Below are positions 1 to 9,774 of a DNA stretch of 64,000 bases, one piece after another. Source of the DNA: Winogradskyella immobilis (GTDB lineage: Bacteria > Bacteroidota > Bacteroidia > Flavobacteriales > Flavobacteriaceae); the NCBI RefSeq assembly GCF_021887715.1, contig NZ_JAIQXX010000006.1:106150-170149 (forward strand). The letters are read 5' to 3'. The translations under genes were made by a program, and so were the position numbers. The notes beneath the pieces were generated by a model, which had not been told where the DNA came from, ran no database searches, and worked only from the letters and a program-made list of their open reading frames with translations. Each line of letters opens with the position of its first letter. Position 1 is the first letter of the stretch.

Positions 1-1
1 T

Positions 2-1483
2 TTAATGATTTGTGATGCTGAAAAACCAATGTGCATTGCAGGTGTTTTTGGAGGTGAAAATTCTGGGGTTACAGAAGCAACAATAAGTATCTTTTTAGAA
101 AGTGCGTATTTTAATCCTGTAAGCGTTCGTAAAACAGCTAAACGTCATGGACTAAATACAGATGCTTCGTTTAGATTTGAACGTGGTATAGATCCTAACA
201 TTACATCATATGCACTAAGACATGCTGCATTATTACTATGCGATATTGCTGGTGGTGAAATTGCTAGCGATATTTTTGATGCTTACCCAAATAAAATTGA
301 AGATTTTCAAGTACGTTTAAGTTTCGATAATGCCAAAAAGTTAATTGGCGAAGAAATTCCTAGAGAAACCATTAAAAGTATTTTATCGTCTTTAGACATA
401 AAAGTTAATAATGTCACAGAAACTGGCTTAGGCTTAACCGTGCCTGCTTACAGGAACGATGTACAACGCGAAGCTGACATTATAGAAGAAATACTGAGAG
501 TTTACGGCTATAATAATATTGGAATTACCGAAAAATTAAATGCTTCTATTTCTAATACGTCTAAGTTTGAAGATTTTAAAGTACAAAATGTCATTGGTAA
601 TCAATTAGCTGCTCAAGGCTTCTTTGAGATTATGGCTAATTCGTTAACAACACCTGCTTATACGGAGTTAAGTGAACAACTTAATGCAGACCATAATGTT
701 GAGATGTTAAACCCATTAAGCAATGATTTAGGTGTTATGCGTCAATCATTACTTTTTTCTGGTTTAGAAGCGGTGGCTCATAATATCAACCGCCGACGTA
801 GTGATTTAAAGTTATTTGAATTCGGGAAAACATATCATCAATATTCAGATAACAGAGAAGAACATAAACATTTATCCTTATTTGTAACAGGAAATAAAAC
901 TGAAGAACGTTGGAATAATCAATTAGCACCTAGTGATTTCTTTTATCTAAAAGGATCCGTTGAAACCGTATTGCAACGCTTAGGGTTAAACCGCATTAAA
1001 TCATCTCCACTAAAATCTGATCTTTTTAGTGAAGGTCTAAGTTTATCTATAGGAAAACACAAATTGGTAGATTTTGGTTTGGTTAAAAATTCGATATTAA
1101 AACATTTTGGAATTTCTCAACGTGTCCTTTATGCTGATTTTAATTGGGATAATGTTTTAAATATGGCACAGCATAATAGTATTAAATTTAATACTATTGC
1201 AAAATATCCTGAAGTACGTCGAGATTTTGCTCTGTTGATTGACAATACTGTGACGTTTGAAGATATACATACCATTGCAAAGCAAACCGAAAAACAATTG
1301 CTTAAAAATGTAAACCTTTTTGATGTTTATGAAGGCAAAAATTTGCCGGCTAACAAAAAGAGTTATGCGGTGAGTTTTACATTTCAAGATGAACACAAAA
1401 CATTAACAGATAAACAAATTGATAAAATAATGAATAAGCTACAAGCTAATTTTGAAAATAAACTTGGAGCTGAATTAAGATAA
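2..1483 (+). CDS. pheT: Phenylalanyl-tRNA synthetase beta subunit (5' truncated by window edge)
   Basis: Charges tRNA-Phe with phenylalanine as the beta half of the cytosolic (alpha-beta)2 enzyme. Only the C-terminal ~490 residues are present; the frame is open to the window edge, so the apparent ATG at 5 is internal. Visible are the B3/B4 segment (ICDAEKPMCIAGVFGG near the start), the RKTAKRHGLNTDASFRFERG stretch typical of PheT, the B5 domain (PAYRNDV, EEILRVYGY), and the C-terminal FDX-ACB anticodon-binding domain with YPEVRRDFAL and the LGAELR end. A PAP2 gene follows 10 bp downstream on the same strand. Identification is firm from the family motifs. Confidence 0.96.
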   Translation, partial: LMICDAEKPMCIAGVFGGENSGVTEATISIFLESAYFNPVSVRKTAKRHGLNTDASFRFERGIDPNITSYALRHAALLLCDIAGGEIASDIFDAYPNKIEDFQVRLSFDNAKKLIGEEIPRETIKSILSSLDIKVNNVTETGLGLTVPAYRNDVQREADIIEEILRVYGYNNIGITEKLNASISNTSKFEDFKVQNVIGNQLAAQGFFEIMANSLTTPAYTELSEQLNADHNVEMLNPLSNDLGVMRQSLLFSGLEAVAHNINRRRSDLKLFEFGKTYHQYSDNREEHKHLSLFVTGNKTEERWNNQLAPSDFFYLKGSVETVLQRLGLNRIKSSPLKSDLFSEGLSLSIGKHKLVDFGLVKNSILKHFGISQRVLYADFNWDNVLNMAQHNSIKFNTIAKYPEVRRDFALLIDNTVTFEDIHTIAKQTEKQLLKNVNLFDVYEGKNLPANKKSYAVSFTFQDEHKTLTDKQIDKIMNKLQANFENKLGAELR

Positions 1484-1493
1484 CCAACCAATT

Positions 1494-2369
1494 ATGACTG
1501 CACGCAAAATAATTCTTTCAGTTTTCATCATCGTATTTACCTTTCAAAGCAATGCTCAGGTAAAAGAGTTTTTTAAAACTGATAAGCCTTCAGATTCAGC
1601 ATCAATAGGCCAACTTGCTTTATACGATCTTAAACAAGGCATTAAAAGTGTCGGACACTCTTTTACTAGGCCGCTGCATTGGAAGAAAAAAGATTTTATA
1701 ACATTAGGTACTGTTGTAGCAAGTTCTCTTGCCTTATCTACATTAGATGATGAAGGTAGTGCTCTTTTTATTAGAAATGAACGCCATGTCCCTAATATTT
1801 TTCAAGAAGCAGGTACTCGATTTGGAAGTCCGCAAGTTTATTTTATTGCTAATGCCACATTATATGGTGTTGGTCTATTTACTAAAAACGAGAAGTTAAG
1901 AAAAACAAGTGTATTAATTATTTCGTCCTCTTTTACAACTGGGCTTATACAGAGTTTTACAAAAACTGCGGTTGGTAGAGCGCGTCCTGGTCAAGAAGGT
2001 TTAAATAGTAGAGATTTTAGGTTTTGGGATAATAGAGCTTCATTTCATTCATTTCCATCTGGTCATACCGTATTATCTATTACTATGGCGCATTCTATAG
2101 CGAAACAATTTGGAAACCCTTGGACTAAAGCTAGTATTTACACTCTTGGAGCAGTAGCGCCTATATCAAGATTATTTGCTGGTGCACATTGGCTTACTGA
2201 TATCGGAATAGGTGCTGTATTAAGTATTGCTGTTGTAGATGCAATAGATAAATTTTTATTTAAAACCGATGCTTATGATTATCCTGACCATTATCCAAAA
2301 AAAGAAAAGAAGATTTCTTGGAATTTTGCTTTTGGTGGCGATAAAATAGGTTTTGTTGGTAGGTTTTAA
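1494..2369 (+). CDS. PAP2-family phosphatase (lipid phosphatase-like)
   Basis: Probable membrane-associated phosphatase acting on a lipid phosphate such as phosphatidate or undecaprenyl pyrophosphate. The three PAP2 signature motifs are present: K157-x6-R164-P165, PSGH at 188-191, and S225-R226-x5-H232 followed by D236. Residues 1-22 form a Sec signal (ends SNAQ), then a soluble stretch of ~45 residues and several hydrophobic segments that carry the active site. It begins 10 bp after pheT and may be co-transcribed with it. The substrate cannot be told from sequence; family membership is secure. Confidence 0.88.
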   Translation: MTARKIILSVFIIVFTFQSNAQVKEFFKTDKPSDSASIGQLALYDLKQGIKSVGHSFTRPLHWKKKDFITLGTVVASSLALSTLDDEGSALFIRNERHVPNIFQEAGTRFGSPQVYFIANATLYGVGLFTKNEKLRKTSVLIISSSFTTGLIQSFTKTAVGRARPGQEGLNSRDFRFWDNRASFHSFPSGHTVLSITMAHSIAKQFGNPWTKASIYTLGAVAPISRLFAGAHWLTDIGIGAVLSIAVVDAIDKFLFKTDAYDYPDHYPKKEKKISWNFAFGGDKIGFVGRF

Positions 2370-2543
2370 CTAAATACGTTAACTTATAATTTATCAAATT
2401 AGTAGTGCTAAGATCTTATAGCAGTATATCATCCTGTTTCTCAAAGCGAAGATAATTAAAAGCTTAAATCTAAAACATTATCATTTTATTCACATTTAAG
2501 CCAAACGCTTTTTCTATTTTTAACCTATAAAAAATTATAACAC

Positions 2544-3044
2544 ATGGCAAATGTAACACTTGGAGGAACTCCAGTAGAAACTATAGGAAATTTACCAAAA
2601 ATTGGCAGCAAGGCCCCAAATTTTAAACTTACCGGAACGGATTTAACAGATAAAACCAATGATGATTTTAAAGGTAGTCGTCTTGTTCTAAACATCTACC
2701 CAAGTATAGATACCGGAACTTGTGCGCAATCTACTAGAACATTTAATGAAAAAGCAAGTCAATTAGAAAATACGAGAGTGCTTTGCATTTCTAAAGATTT
2801 ACCATTTGCAATGTCTCGTTTTTGTGGGGCTGAAGGCCTTAATAATGTAGAGAGTTTTACCGATTATAAAACTGGTGATTTTGGCACAACTTATGGAGTA
2901 ACATTTACAACTGGTGCTTTTGAAACCTTATTATCGCGTTGTGTGGTTGTTATAGACACAGATGGCACTGTTTTACACACCGAACAGGTTAATGAAATTG
3001 CAGATGAGCCAAATTACGAAGCTGCACTTAATGCGCTTAAATAA
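2544..3044 (+). CDS. tpx: Thiol peroxidase (2-Cys atypical peroxiredoxin)
   Basis: Reduces hydrogen and alkyl peroxides with thioredoxin as electron donor. At 166 aa it has the usual length of Tpx, with peroxidatic Cys60 in SIDTGTC and resolving Cys94 in SRFCGAEG, the spacing expected for the family; a third Cys81 (VLCISKD) is also usual. The start ATG follows a 174-bp gap with no gene. The stop codon is immediately followed by the ATG of dgkA (no intergenic bases), so the two are probably translated from one mRNA. Confidence 0.95.
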   Translation: MANVTLGGTPVETIGNLPKIGSKAPNFKLTGTDLTDKTNDDFKGSRLVLNIYPSIDTGTCAQSTRTFNEKASQLENTRVLCISKDLPFAMSRFCGAEGLNNVESFTDYKTGDFGTTYGVTFTTGAFETLLSRCVVVIDTDGTVLHTEQVNEIADEPNYEAALNALK

Positions 3045-3410
3045 ATGTCTAAAAAAGAATCCTTTGCTGTCAACCGTCTTAAAAGTGTAGGTTATGCTTT
3101 TAAGGGGTTGATGGTTTTAGTTAAAACTGAAAAAAGTATTCAATTACAATTAATCATTGCTGCTATTGTTACTGCCGCTGGATTCTATTATAATATTTCT
3201 TCAACCGAATGGATGATTCAACTCATTATGATTGCTGTAGTTATGAGCATTGAAGGCGTTAATACAGCTATAGAATATATTGCAGATTTTATTCACCCAG
3301 AACATCATCCAAAAATTGGCCTTATAAAAGACATAGGTGCAGGTGCTGTTTTTATTGCTTCTATAATAGCCATTATAGTGGCATGTATTATTTATATTCC
3401 TAAGCTATAA
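3045..3410 (+). CDS. dgkA: Diacylglycerol kinase (DgkA-type integral membrane enzyme)
   Basis: Phosphorylates diacylglycerol, or undecaprenol in related enzymes, in the inner membrane. The 121-aa protein has an amphipathic N-terminus and three membrane helices (about 33-48, 55-72, 97-118). The family signature is present: E70-GVN73-TAIE77 on helix 2 and K95-D96-IGAGAV at the start of helix 3. It abuts tpx without a gap. Substrate choice (diacylglycerol or undecaprenol) is not decidable here. Confidence 0.93.
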   Translation: MSKKESFAVNRLKSVGYAFKGLMVLVKTEKSIQLQLIIAAIVTAAGFYYNISSTEWMIQLIMIAVVMSIEGVNTAIEYIADFIHPEHHPKIGLIKDIGAGAVFIASIIAIIVACIIYIPKL

Positions 3411-3480
3411 TAGCTCATAACCTTGTTAATAAACTGCGTCTATAAATACCAAAACCGTTAGGATAAACGTTAGTAATTTG

Positions 3481-3488
3481 TATTTTTG
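3481..3488 (+). promoter_or_regulatory. Bacteroidetes -7 promoter element upstream of ftsK
   Basis: TATTTTTG matches the Bacteroidetes -7 consensus TAnnTTTG exactly and lies 57 bp before the chosen ftsK start. No clear TTG at the -33 distance was found, so this is a motif-only prediction. Confidence 0.4.
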
Positions 3489-3545
3489 TTTTACATCTTA
3501 ATTTTATTATAACTAATCGGATTTCTGTTGCTTCAGAAAGCATAT

Positions 3546-5960
3546 ATGGCAAAAAAGACAACCAAAAAGAAAATCACTAAAAAACCAAAATTAAAACGAC
3601 CTTCATTTCAACTATCGAGTCAACAAAAACTCATATTTGGAAGTCTATTAATTATACTTGGTGTTTTACTTTTTATTTCGTTTTTATCGTTTTTGTTTAC
3701 AGGGAAAGAAGATCAGAGTATTTTGTCTAATTTTCCTTCTCGTGATGCTGAAGCAAAAAATTGGGCAAAGCTTTTAGGTGCACAATTAAGTAATTTGTTT
3801 ATCACTAAAGGATTTGGAATTGCTTCATTTATTTTTTCTGGATTGCTGTTTTTATCAGGAGTTTATATAACGCTTAATTTAAAGTTAGAGCGTTTACGCA
3901 AACATTGGATTTGGGGAACTCTAATTGTTATTTGGTTATCTATATTTCTTGGCTTTTTTACTCATAAATACAATGTCTTGGGCGGAATTATTGGTTATGA
4001 GATGAATCATTTCTTTCAAGATTATATTGGAAAAATTGGCACTGCTCTACTCCTAGTTTTTGGTTTAATTATATACGCTGCTATACGTTTTAAAATTAAT
4101 GGTCAAACATTTGTAACACTTTTTAATAAAGCTAAAAAGGATATACATTCAGATTTTAATGATATAACAGATGAAGATGATACTGTTGTTCCAATAGATA
4201 ATAGTCTGTCTGAGGAAGCTGAAGCCATTAAATCTGCTTTTGAAATTCCATTAGAAAATGTAGAACCTACCAATTCTAACCCTTCAAAATTAGAGCCTAA
4301 GAAAAAAGAAAACACTGAGCCTGATAATGCAAAAGAATTAGAAATTGTAATTGAAAAATCTGAACCCGAAGTAGCAATTGAAATTGAGAAGACTGTTGAA
4401 GAAAAATCAGAAACTGATAATCTTGCAGATAAACTAGTAGAAGATTTTGGACAGTTTGACCCAACGCTAGAATTAGGTAATTATCAATTTCCTCCTTTAG
4501 ATTTATTAAAGAAATACGATAACGAAGGAATTTCTATTGACCAAGACGAACTTGAAGAAAATAAAAACCGAATTGTCGAAACACTTAACAATTATAAGAT
4601 TGGTATTTCTTCAATTAAAGCAACCATTGGTCCAACGGTAACCTTATACGAAATTGTTCCAGATGCTGGTATTCGTATTTCAAAAATCAAAAACTTAGAA
4701 GATGATATTGCTTTATCTTTATCTGCATTAGGTATTCGTATTATAGCACCAATACCTGGTAAAGGTACAATTGGTATTGAGGTACCAAACAAAAACTCTA
4801 CCATTGTATCCATGCATTCTGCTATTGCTTCGCAAAAGTTTCAAAACAGTAAAATGGCACTTCCTATTGCTTTAGGAAAAACCATTAGTAACGAAACTAT
4901 GGTTGTAGATTTAGCTAAAATGCCACATTTACTTATGGCTGGTGCTACAGGGCAAGGAAAATCCGTAGGGCTTAACGCTGTACTAACATCTTTACTCTAC
5001 AAAAAGCATCCGGCAGAAGTAAAGTTTGTTTTAGTAGATCCTAAAAAAGTAGAATTAACTTTATTTAATAAAATAGAACGTCATTATTTAGCCAAACTTC
5101 CAGATAGTGAAGATGCTATAATTACAGACAATACTAAGGTCATTAATACATTAAATTCATTATGTATTGAAATGGACAATCGTTACGAATTGCTTAAAAA
5201 TGCATTTTGCAGGAATATTGCGGAATACAATACTAAGTTTAAAGCACGTAAATTAAACCCAAATGATGGGCATCAATTTTTACCATACATCGTTTTAGTA
5301 GTTGATGAGTTTGCAGATTTAATAATGACCGCTGGTAAAGAAGTTGAAACTCCAATAGCGCGTTTAGCTCAATTGGCTAGAGCTATAGGTATTCATTTAA
5401 TTATTGCTACACAACGTCCGTCTGTAAATGTAATTACAGGTATTATTAAAGCCAATTTCCCTGCACGTATTGCATTTAGAGTAACATCAAAAATCGATTC
5501 GCGTACGATATTGGATGGTTCTGGCGCCGATCAGCTTATTGGGCGTGGAGATATGCTATATACTCAAGGTAATGACTTAATACGTATACAATGTGCTTTT
5601 GTAGACACACCAGAAGTAGAGAAAATCACTGAATTTATTGGATCGCAAAAAGCCTATCCTGACGCGTATTTACTTCCCGAATATATTGGTGAAGAAGGTG
5701 GCACAAATCTTGATATAGACATTTCAGATAGAGATAAACTGTTTAGGGAAGCTGCTGAAATCATTGTTACAGCGCAACAAGGATCAGCCTCTTTATTACA
5801 AAGAAAATTAAAGTTGGGTTATAATAGAGCCGGACGATTAATAGACCAATTAGAAGCTGCTGGTATTGTTGGTGGTTTTGAAGGTAGTAAAGCTAGACAA
5901 GTTTTAGTAACAGATTTAGTAGCTCTAGATCAATTGTTAGAAAACGAAAAAAATAATTAG
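3546..5960 (+). CDS. ftsK: DNA translocase FtsK/SpoIIIE family
   Basis: Septum-located DNA pump that clears chromosome dimers and termini during division. The protein has a Lys-rich N-terminus, four membrane segments in the first ~190 residues, an acidic Glu-rich linker (~200-300), and the RecA-like motor with Walker A (GATGQGKS, ~466) and Walker B (VVDEFADL, ~585). A winged-helix gamma domain lies at the C-terminus (LLQRKLKLGYNRAGRLIDQLE). An in-frame TTG at 3528 is also open, but the ATG at 3546 giving MAKKTTKKK is the more natural start. A LolA-like gene follows 17 bp later. Confidence 0.95.
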   Translation: MAKKTTKKKITKKPKLKRPSFQLSSQQKLIFGSLLIILGVLLFISFLSFLFTGKEDQSILSNFPSRDAEAKNWAKLLGAQLSNLFITKGFGIASFIFSGLLFLSGVYITLNLKLERLRKHWIWGTLIVIWLSIFLGFFTHKYNVLGGIIGYEMNHFFQDYIGKIGTALLLVFGLIIYAAIRFKINGQTFVTLFNKAKKDIHSDFNDITDEDDTVVPIDNSLSEEAEAIKSAFEIPLENVEPTNSNPSKLEPKKKENTEPDNAKELEIVIEKSEPEVAIEIEKTVEEKSETDNLADKLVEDFGQFDPTLELGNYQFPPLDLLKKYDNEGISIDQDELEENKNRIVETLNNYKIGISSIKATIGPTVTLYEIVPDAGIRISKIKNLEDDIALSLSALGIRIIAPIPGKGTIGIEVPNKNSTIVSMHSAIASQKFQNSKMALPIALGKTISNETMVVDLAKMPHLLMAGATGQGKSVGLNAVLTSLLYKKHPAEVKFVLVDPKKVELTLFNKIERHYLAKLPDSEDAIITDNTKVINTLNSLCIEMDNRYELLKNAFCRNIAEYNTKFKARKLNPNDGHQFLPYIVLVVDEFADLIMTAGKEVETPIARLAQLARAIGIHLIIATQRPSVNVITGIIKANFPARIAFRVTSKIDSRTILDGSGADQLIGRGDMLYTQGNDLIRIQCAFVDTPEVEKITEFIGSQKAYPDAYLLPEYIGEEGGTNLDIDISDRDKLFREAAEIIVTAQQGSASLLQRKLKLGYNRAGRLIDQLEAAGIVGGFEGSKARQVLVTDLVALDQLLENEKNN

Positions 5961-5977
5961 AAAGACACTTAAATACA

Positions 5978-6613
5978 ATGAAACGATTAATAATACTTTT
6001 AATATTAGTAACAACAGGAAATCTTTTTGCGCAAAATGATGCTAAGTCATTTTTAGAAGAAGTAAGTACTAAAGTTAAAGCTTATAAAAATATTAGTTTA
6101 AGCTTTAAATATGAGTTAAACAATGTTAGCGAAAATATTAAACAAGAAACCAAGGGAGATGTTACTATTGAAGGAGATAAATATATCCTCAACGTACTTG
6201 GCATAACTCGTGTTTTTGATGGAGAAACATTATATACTATTAGTCCTGAAGATGAAGAGGTTACCATTTCTTCAGAAAATAGTGATGACGAAGGCACCAT
6301 TACGCCTAGTGAGATGCTATCTTTTTATGAAGATGGTTATACTTATAAAATGGATATCATTCAAAACGTAAAAGGAAGACGCATACAATTTGTAAAATTA
6401 AATCCTATTGATACTAATTCTGAAATAAAACAGATCCTTTTAGGTGTAGATGCAACTACAAAGCACATCTATAATTTAACCGAAATAGGTAAAAATGGCA
6501 CACGTACAATACTAACTGTGACGGCATTTAAAACCGATGAACCTATCTCTGAAACCTTATTTACATTTGATGAAAGTAAGTATCCAAATTACTACATCAA
6601 TAAAATAGATTAA
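5978..6613 (+). CDS. LolA-like outer membrane lipoprotein carrier protein
   Basis: Periplasmic carrier of the LolA/LolB fold, expected to shuttle lipoproteins to the outer membrane. It has an 18-residue signal peptide (cleavage after LFAQ) and ~190 mature residues rich in beta strands: repeated SLSFKYEL-, GDVTIEGDKYIL- and FDGETLYTISPED-type segments, as in LolA relatives of this phylum. It is 17 bp after ftsK and 2 bp before an LptG-like permease, an envelope-biogenesis arrangement that supports the call. Sequence similarity to enterobacterial LolA is low, hence 'LolA-like'. Confidence 0.8.
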   Translation: MKRLIILLILVTTGNLFAQNDAKSFLEEVSTKVKAYKNISLSFKYELNNVSENIKQETKGDVTIEGDKYILNVLGITRVFDGETLYTISPEDEEVTISSENSDDEGTITPSEMLSFYEDGYTYKMDIIQNVKGRRIQFVKLNPIDTNSEIKQILLGVDATTKHIYNLTEIGKNGTRTILTVTAFKTDEPISETLFTFDESKYPNYYINKID

Positions 6614-6615
6614 GG

Positions 6616-8595
6616 TTGAAAATACTAGATCGATATATACTTGTTACTTACCTAAGAACATTTTTGAGTGTATTTGTTATATTCATGTTCATTTTTGTTT
6701 TACAAGGATTTTGGCTATATATATCTGATTTAGCAGGTAAAGATTTAGACATGGTAACTACCATGAAATTTATTGGGTTCTACTCGCCTAAACTTATACC
6801 TCTAGTTGTTCCGTTAACTGTATTGCTTTCTTCAATTATGGTTTTTGGAAGCTTTGCCGAAAACTATGAGTTTGCAGCAATGAAGTCTACTGGTATCTCA
6901 TTACAGCGTGCTATGCGGAGTCTTAGTATTTTTATTATTGCTTTAGGTTTTGGCTGTTTTTTATTCTCTAATAATGTCATTCCGTGGGGAGAATACAATT
7001 TTTACAATCTAAGACGAAATATCGCTAAAGTAAAACCAGCTTTAGCTATAGCTGAAGGTCAATTTAACGAAATAGGAGATATTAATATTTGGGTTGAAGA
7101 AAAAAGTGGAGATCGTGGACAATTTCTTAAAGATGTGAAAATTCACAAAAAGAAATCATCCGCTTCTGGAAACTATACTATAATAGTGTCTGAAACCGGT
7201 GAGTTATTAAGTAGTACAGATTCTAACATATTACAATTAAAACTTAATAATGGCAATTATTATGATGAGTTAATAAATCGTAAAGACCGTAATAACGTAA
7301 GAAAAAAACCGCATGCACAAAGTACTTTTGTAGATTATATTGTTAATATAGATTTAGCCAATCTTAACAATGTTGATTTAAATGAAAAGAAAAGTGACAA
7401 TCGTTTTAGTATGCTCGATGTTAACGAACTAAGCTATACCATAGATAGTTTAAATAAAGAAAGAGAAAAAAAATTCAGCGATTTATCCACGACACTTTAT
7501 AATCGCTCTACTTTTGATGCACTTAGAGTTGGTATAGAGCCTAGAAAGGATACGCTATTTAATGGTAATGTCATGGATTTGTTTGAAAATAATCAAAAAA
7601 TTCAAATCCTTAACCTAGCACTTAACACAGCAAATAGCTCTAATGGAATTATAACTACAAATGAAACTTCTATTCAAGGTAGAACGGTGTGGAGAAATAG
7701 ACATATTATAGCTTTACATGAAAAATACGTTTTAGGTATCGCTTGTATTATTTTATTTTTTGTAGGCGCACCGCTAGGAGCTCTAATTCGTAAAGGAGGT
7801 TTAGGGTTGCCTATGGTTCTTGGTGTTTTACTATTTTTAACTTATCACTTTATTGGTTTATTTGCCATAAACAGTGCTAAAGATGGTACATTAAATCCTG
7901 TTCTTGGCACATGGCTATCTACCTTAATAATGCTACCTTTAAGTATATATTTAACCTCAAGAGCTACTAAAGATCGTGGTTTGGTTGAGTTAGATGTCAT
8001 TTTAGTTCCTCTTAAAAAATTATTTAGATCTAAATCTGAATTAAATGATATACGGTCAGTACAATCATATAGTTACTATAATAAACATAGCATAGACGAG
8101 CTTATAACAGTAGTAAAAAATCATAATGATTACGATATCGATAAAAAGCCAAAGCAGATAGCCTTACAGCATTTATTTGACCGAAATAAAACTCTTGAAG
8201 AATTAAATACTAAAGGTTTAGATGTACCTAATTATTTACATAAGGCTAAGAATATTCTAAAAGATTATATCGATTATTCTACTACCAGTTTAGTTACATA
8301 TAGCATTGGTACTGTATTATTAGTTTTACACTTTGTATTTAATAACAATAAACTTCCAGAACTTGCAATTACTGTAAAATCTTTAAGTTTTATTGCATTT
8401 GGCATCTATATTCTTTATGTTATTGTTTCATCTATATTTTATTCTAGATTCTATAAAACTATTGGTTTATCTAAAAAAAGAATAAACCCTATTCTTATTA
8501 TATTTAGCCTTCCTTTTTATCCTATCAAGTATTTTATATTTAAAGCCAAAACCAAAGAAGACTTCCATTTAAGTTGTTTAGAAAATATAAAATAA
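6616..8595 (+). CDS. LptF/LptG (YjgP/YjgQ) family permease
   Basis: Inner-membrane subunit of the ABC machinery that extracts lipopolysaccharide for transport to the outer membrane. The N-terminus (KILDRYILVTYLRTF) and three membrane helices are typical, followed by a ~200-residue periplasmic domain and three more helices (IACIILFFVGAPLGALIRKGGLG). The 659-aa length greatly exceeds E. coli LptG (~360 aa): a C-terminal extension from ~480 carries a soluble stretch and two or three more hydrophobic segments. The start is TTG, 2 bp after the LolA-like stop. It could be LptF or LptG; only one gene is in view. Confidence 0.85.
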   Translation: MKILDRYILVTYLRTFLSVFVIFMFIFVLQGFWLYISDLAGKDLDMVTTMKFIGFYSPKLIPLVVPLTVLLSSIMVFGSFAENYEFAAMKSTGISLQRAMRSLSIFIIALGFGCFLFSNNVIPWGEYNFYNLRRNIAKVKPALAIAEGQFNEIGDINIWVEEKSGDRGQFLKDVKIHKKKSSASGNYTIIVSETGELLSSTDSNILQLKLNNGNYYDELINRKDRNNVRKKPHAQSTFVDYIVNIDLANLNNVDLNEKKSDNRFSMLDVNELSYTIDSLNKEREKKFSDLSTTLYNRSTFDALRVGIEPRKDTLFNGNVMDLFENNQKIQILNLALNTANSSNGIITTNETSIQGRTVWRNRHIIALHEKYVLGIACIILFFVGAPLGALIRKGGLGLPMVLGVLLFLTYHFIGLFAINSAKDGTLNPVLGTWLSTLIMLPLSIYLTSRATKDRGLVELDVILVPLKKLFRSKSELNDIRSVQSYSYYNKHSIDELITVVKNHNDYDIDKKPKQIALQHLFDRNKTLEELNTKGLDVPNYLHKAKNILKDYIDYSTTSLVTYSIGTVLLVLHFVFNNNKLPELAITVKSLSFIAFGIYILYVIVSSIFYSRFYKTIGLSKKRINPILIIFSLPFYPIKYFIFKAKTKEDFHLSCLENIK

Positions 8596-8606
8596 ACTTA
8601 TCTTTG
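8574..8606 (+). promoter_or_regulatory. Predicted promoter of ribB
   Basis: TTG at 8574-8576 and TATCTTTG at 8599-8606 match the Bacteroidetes -33 and -7 elements with a 22-bp spacer. The -33 part lies in the 3' end of the upstream permease gene. The ribB ATG is 20 bp beyond the -7 box, implying a short leader. Confidence 0.45.
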
Positions 8607-8625
8607 TTGTAATAAATTTATAGTT

Positions 8626-9774
8626 ATGAGCACTAATACTGCACAAATAAAAATCGCTTTAAATACTATTGAAGAAGCTATTGAAGACATTCGTCAAGGT
8701 AAGGTGATTATTGTTGTTGATGATGAAGACAGAGAGAATGAAGGAGATTTTTTAGCTGCTGCCGCAATGGTAACTCCAGAAACTATAAATTTTATGGCTA
8801 CTCATGGTAGAGGTCTTATTTGCGCTCCACTTACAGAACACCGTTGTAAAGCTCTAGAACTTAATATGATGGTTCGTAATAACACAGATCCAATGGAAAC
8901 AGCTTTTACGGTTTCTGTAGATTTACGAGGTAATGGAGTTACAACTGGGATTTCTGCAAGCGACCGTGCTAAAACAGTAAAAGCACTTATAGATAATGAT
9001 ACAAAACCTTTTGAATTAGCTAGACCAGGACATATTTTTCCTTTAGTAGCCAAAGAAGGCGGTGTATTAAGACGTACAGGACATACAGAAGCTGCTATAG
9101 ATTTTGCAAGATTAGCAGGTTTTAAACCCGCTGGTGTTATTGTGGAGATCATGAATGACGATGGTACTATGGCACGTTTACCACAACTAATAGACGTAGC
9201 CAATAAATTTAATTTAAAAATAGTATCTATAGAAGATTTAGTGGCTTACCGCATGGAACACGATTCTTTAATTGAAAAGAAAGAAGATTTTGATATTGAA
9301 ACGCGTTTTGGAAACTATAGACTTAGAGCTTATAAACAAACTACAAATAACCAAATTCATATTGCATTAACAAAAGGCAGTTGGAACTCTGGAGATACTG
9401 TATTGACAAGAATTAATTCTACTTTAATCAATAACGATATTTTAGGAACTTTAACCAATAATGCAGATAAGAAATTAGATGATATGTTTAATGTGGTTAA
9501 CAAAGCAGGTAAAGGAGCTATTATCTTTATCAATCAACAAAATCAATCTATGAACCTGCTTAACAGATTATCTATTCTTAAAGAAGCTCAAGAAAAAGGG
9601 AAACTTGTTAAAGCACCAAATATTGCTATGGATTCTAAAGATTTTGGTATAGGTGCGCAAATTCTTCATGATTTAAACATTAATAAATTGTCGTTAATTT
9701 CTAATAGCGAGCAAACCAAACGTGTTGGTATGATTGGTTATGGTTTAGAAATTATAGATTATGTTAATTATTAA
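8626..9774 (+). CDS. ribB: 3,4-dihydroxy-2-butanone 4-phosphate synthase with degenerate GTP cyclohydrolase II-like domain
   Basis: Converts ribulose 5-phosphate to the four-carbon precursor of riboflavin. Residues ~12-210 are a complete RibB domain with the acidic loop D-D-E-D-R-E-N (32-38), THGRGLI and RRTGHTEAA. Residues ~220-380 align in outline with RibA, but the features needed for GTP cyclohydrolase II are missing: no three-Cys zinc site, and where RibA has its GRGI-YLRQEGRGI loop this protein reads GKGAIIFINQQNQS. I infer one active domain. It overlaps the convergent GH16 gene by 4 bp at the 3' end. Confidence 0.9.
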   Translation: MSTNTAQIKIALNTIEEAIEDIRQGKVIIVVDDEDRENEGDFLAAAAMVTPETINFMATHGRGLICAPLTEHRCKALELNMMVRNNTDPMETAFTVSVDLRGNGVTTGISASDRAKTVKALIDNDTKPFELARPGHIFPLVAKEGGVLRRTGHTEAAIDFARLAGFKPAGVIVEIMNDDGTMARLPQLIDVANKFNLKIVSIEDLVAYRMEHDSLIEKKEDFDIETRFGNYRLRAYKQTTNNQIHIALTKGSWNSGDTVLTRINSTLINNDILGTLTNNADKKLDDMFNVVNKAGKGAIIFINQQNQSMNLLNRLSILKEAQEKGKLVKAPNIAMDSKDFGIGAQILHDLNINKLSLISNSEQTKRVGMIGYGLEIIDYVNY

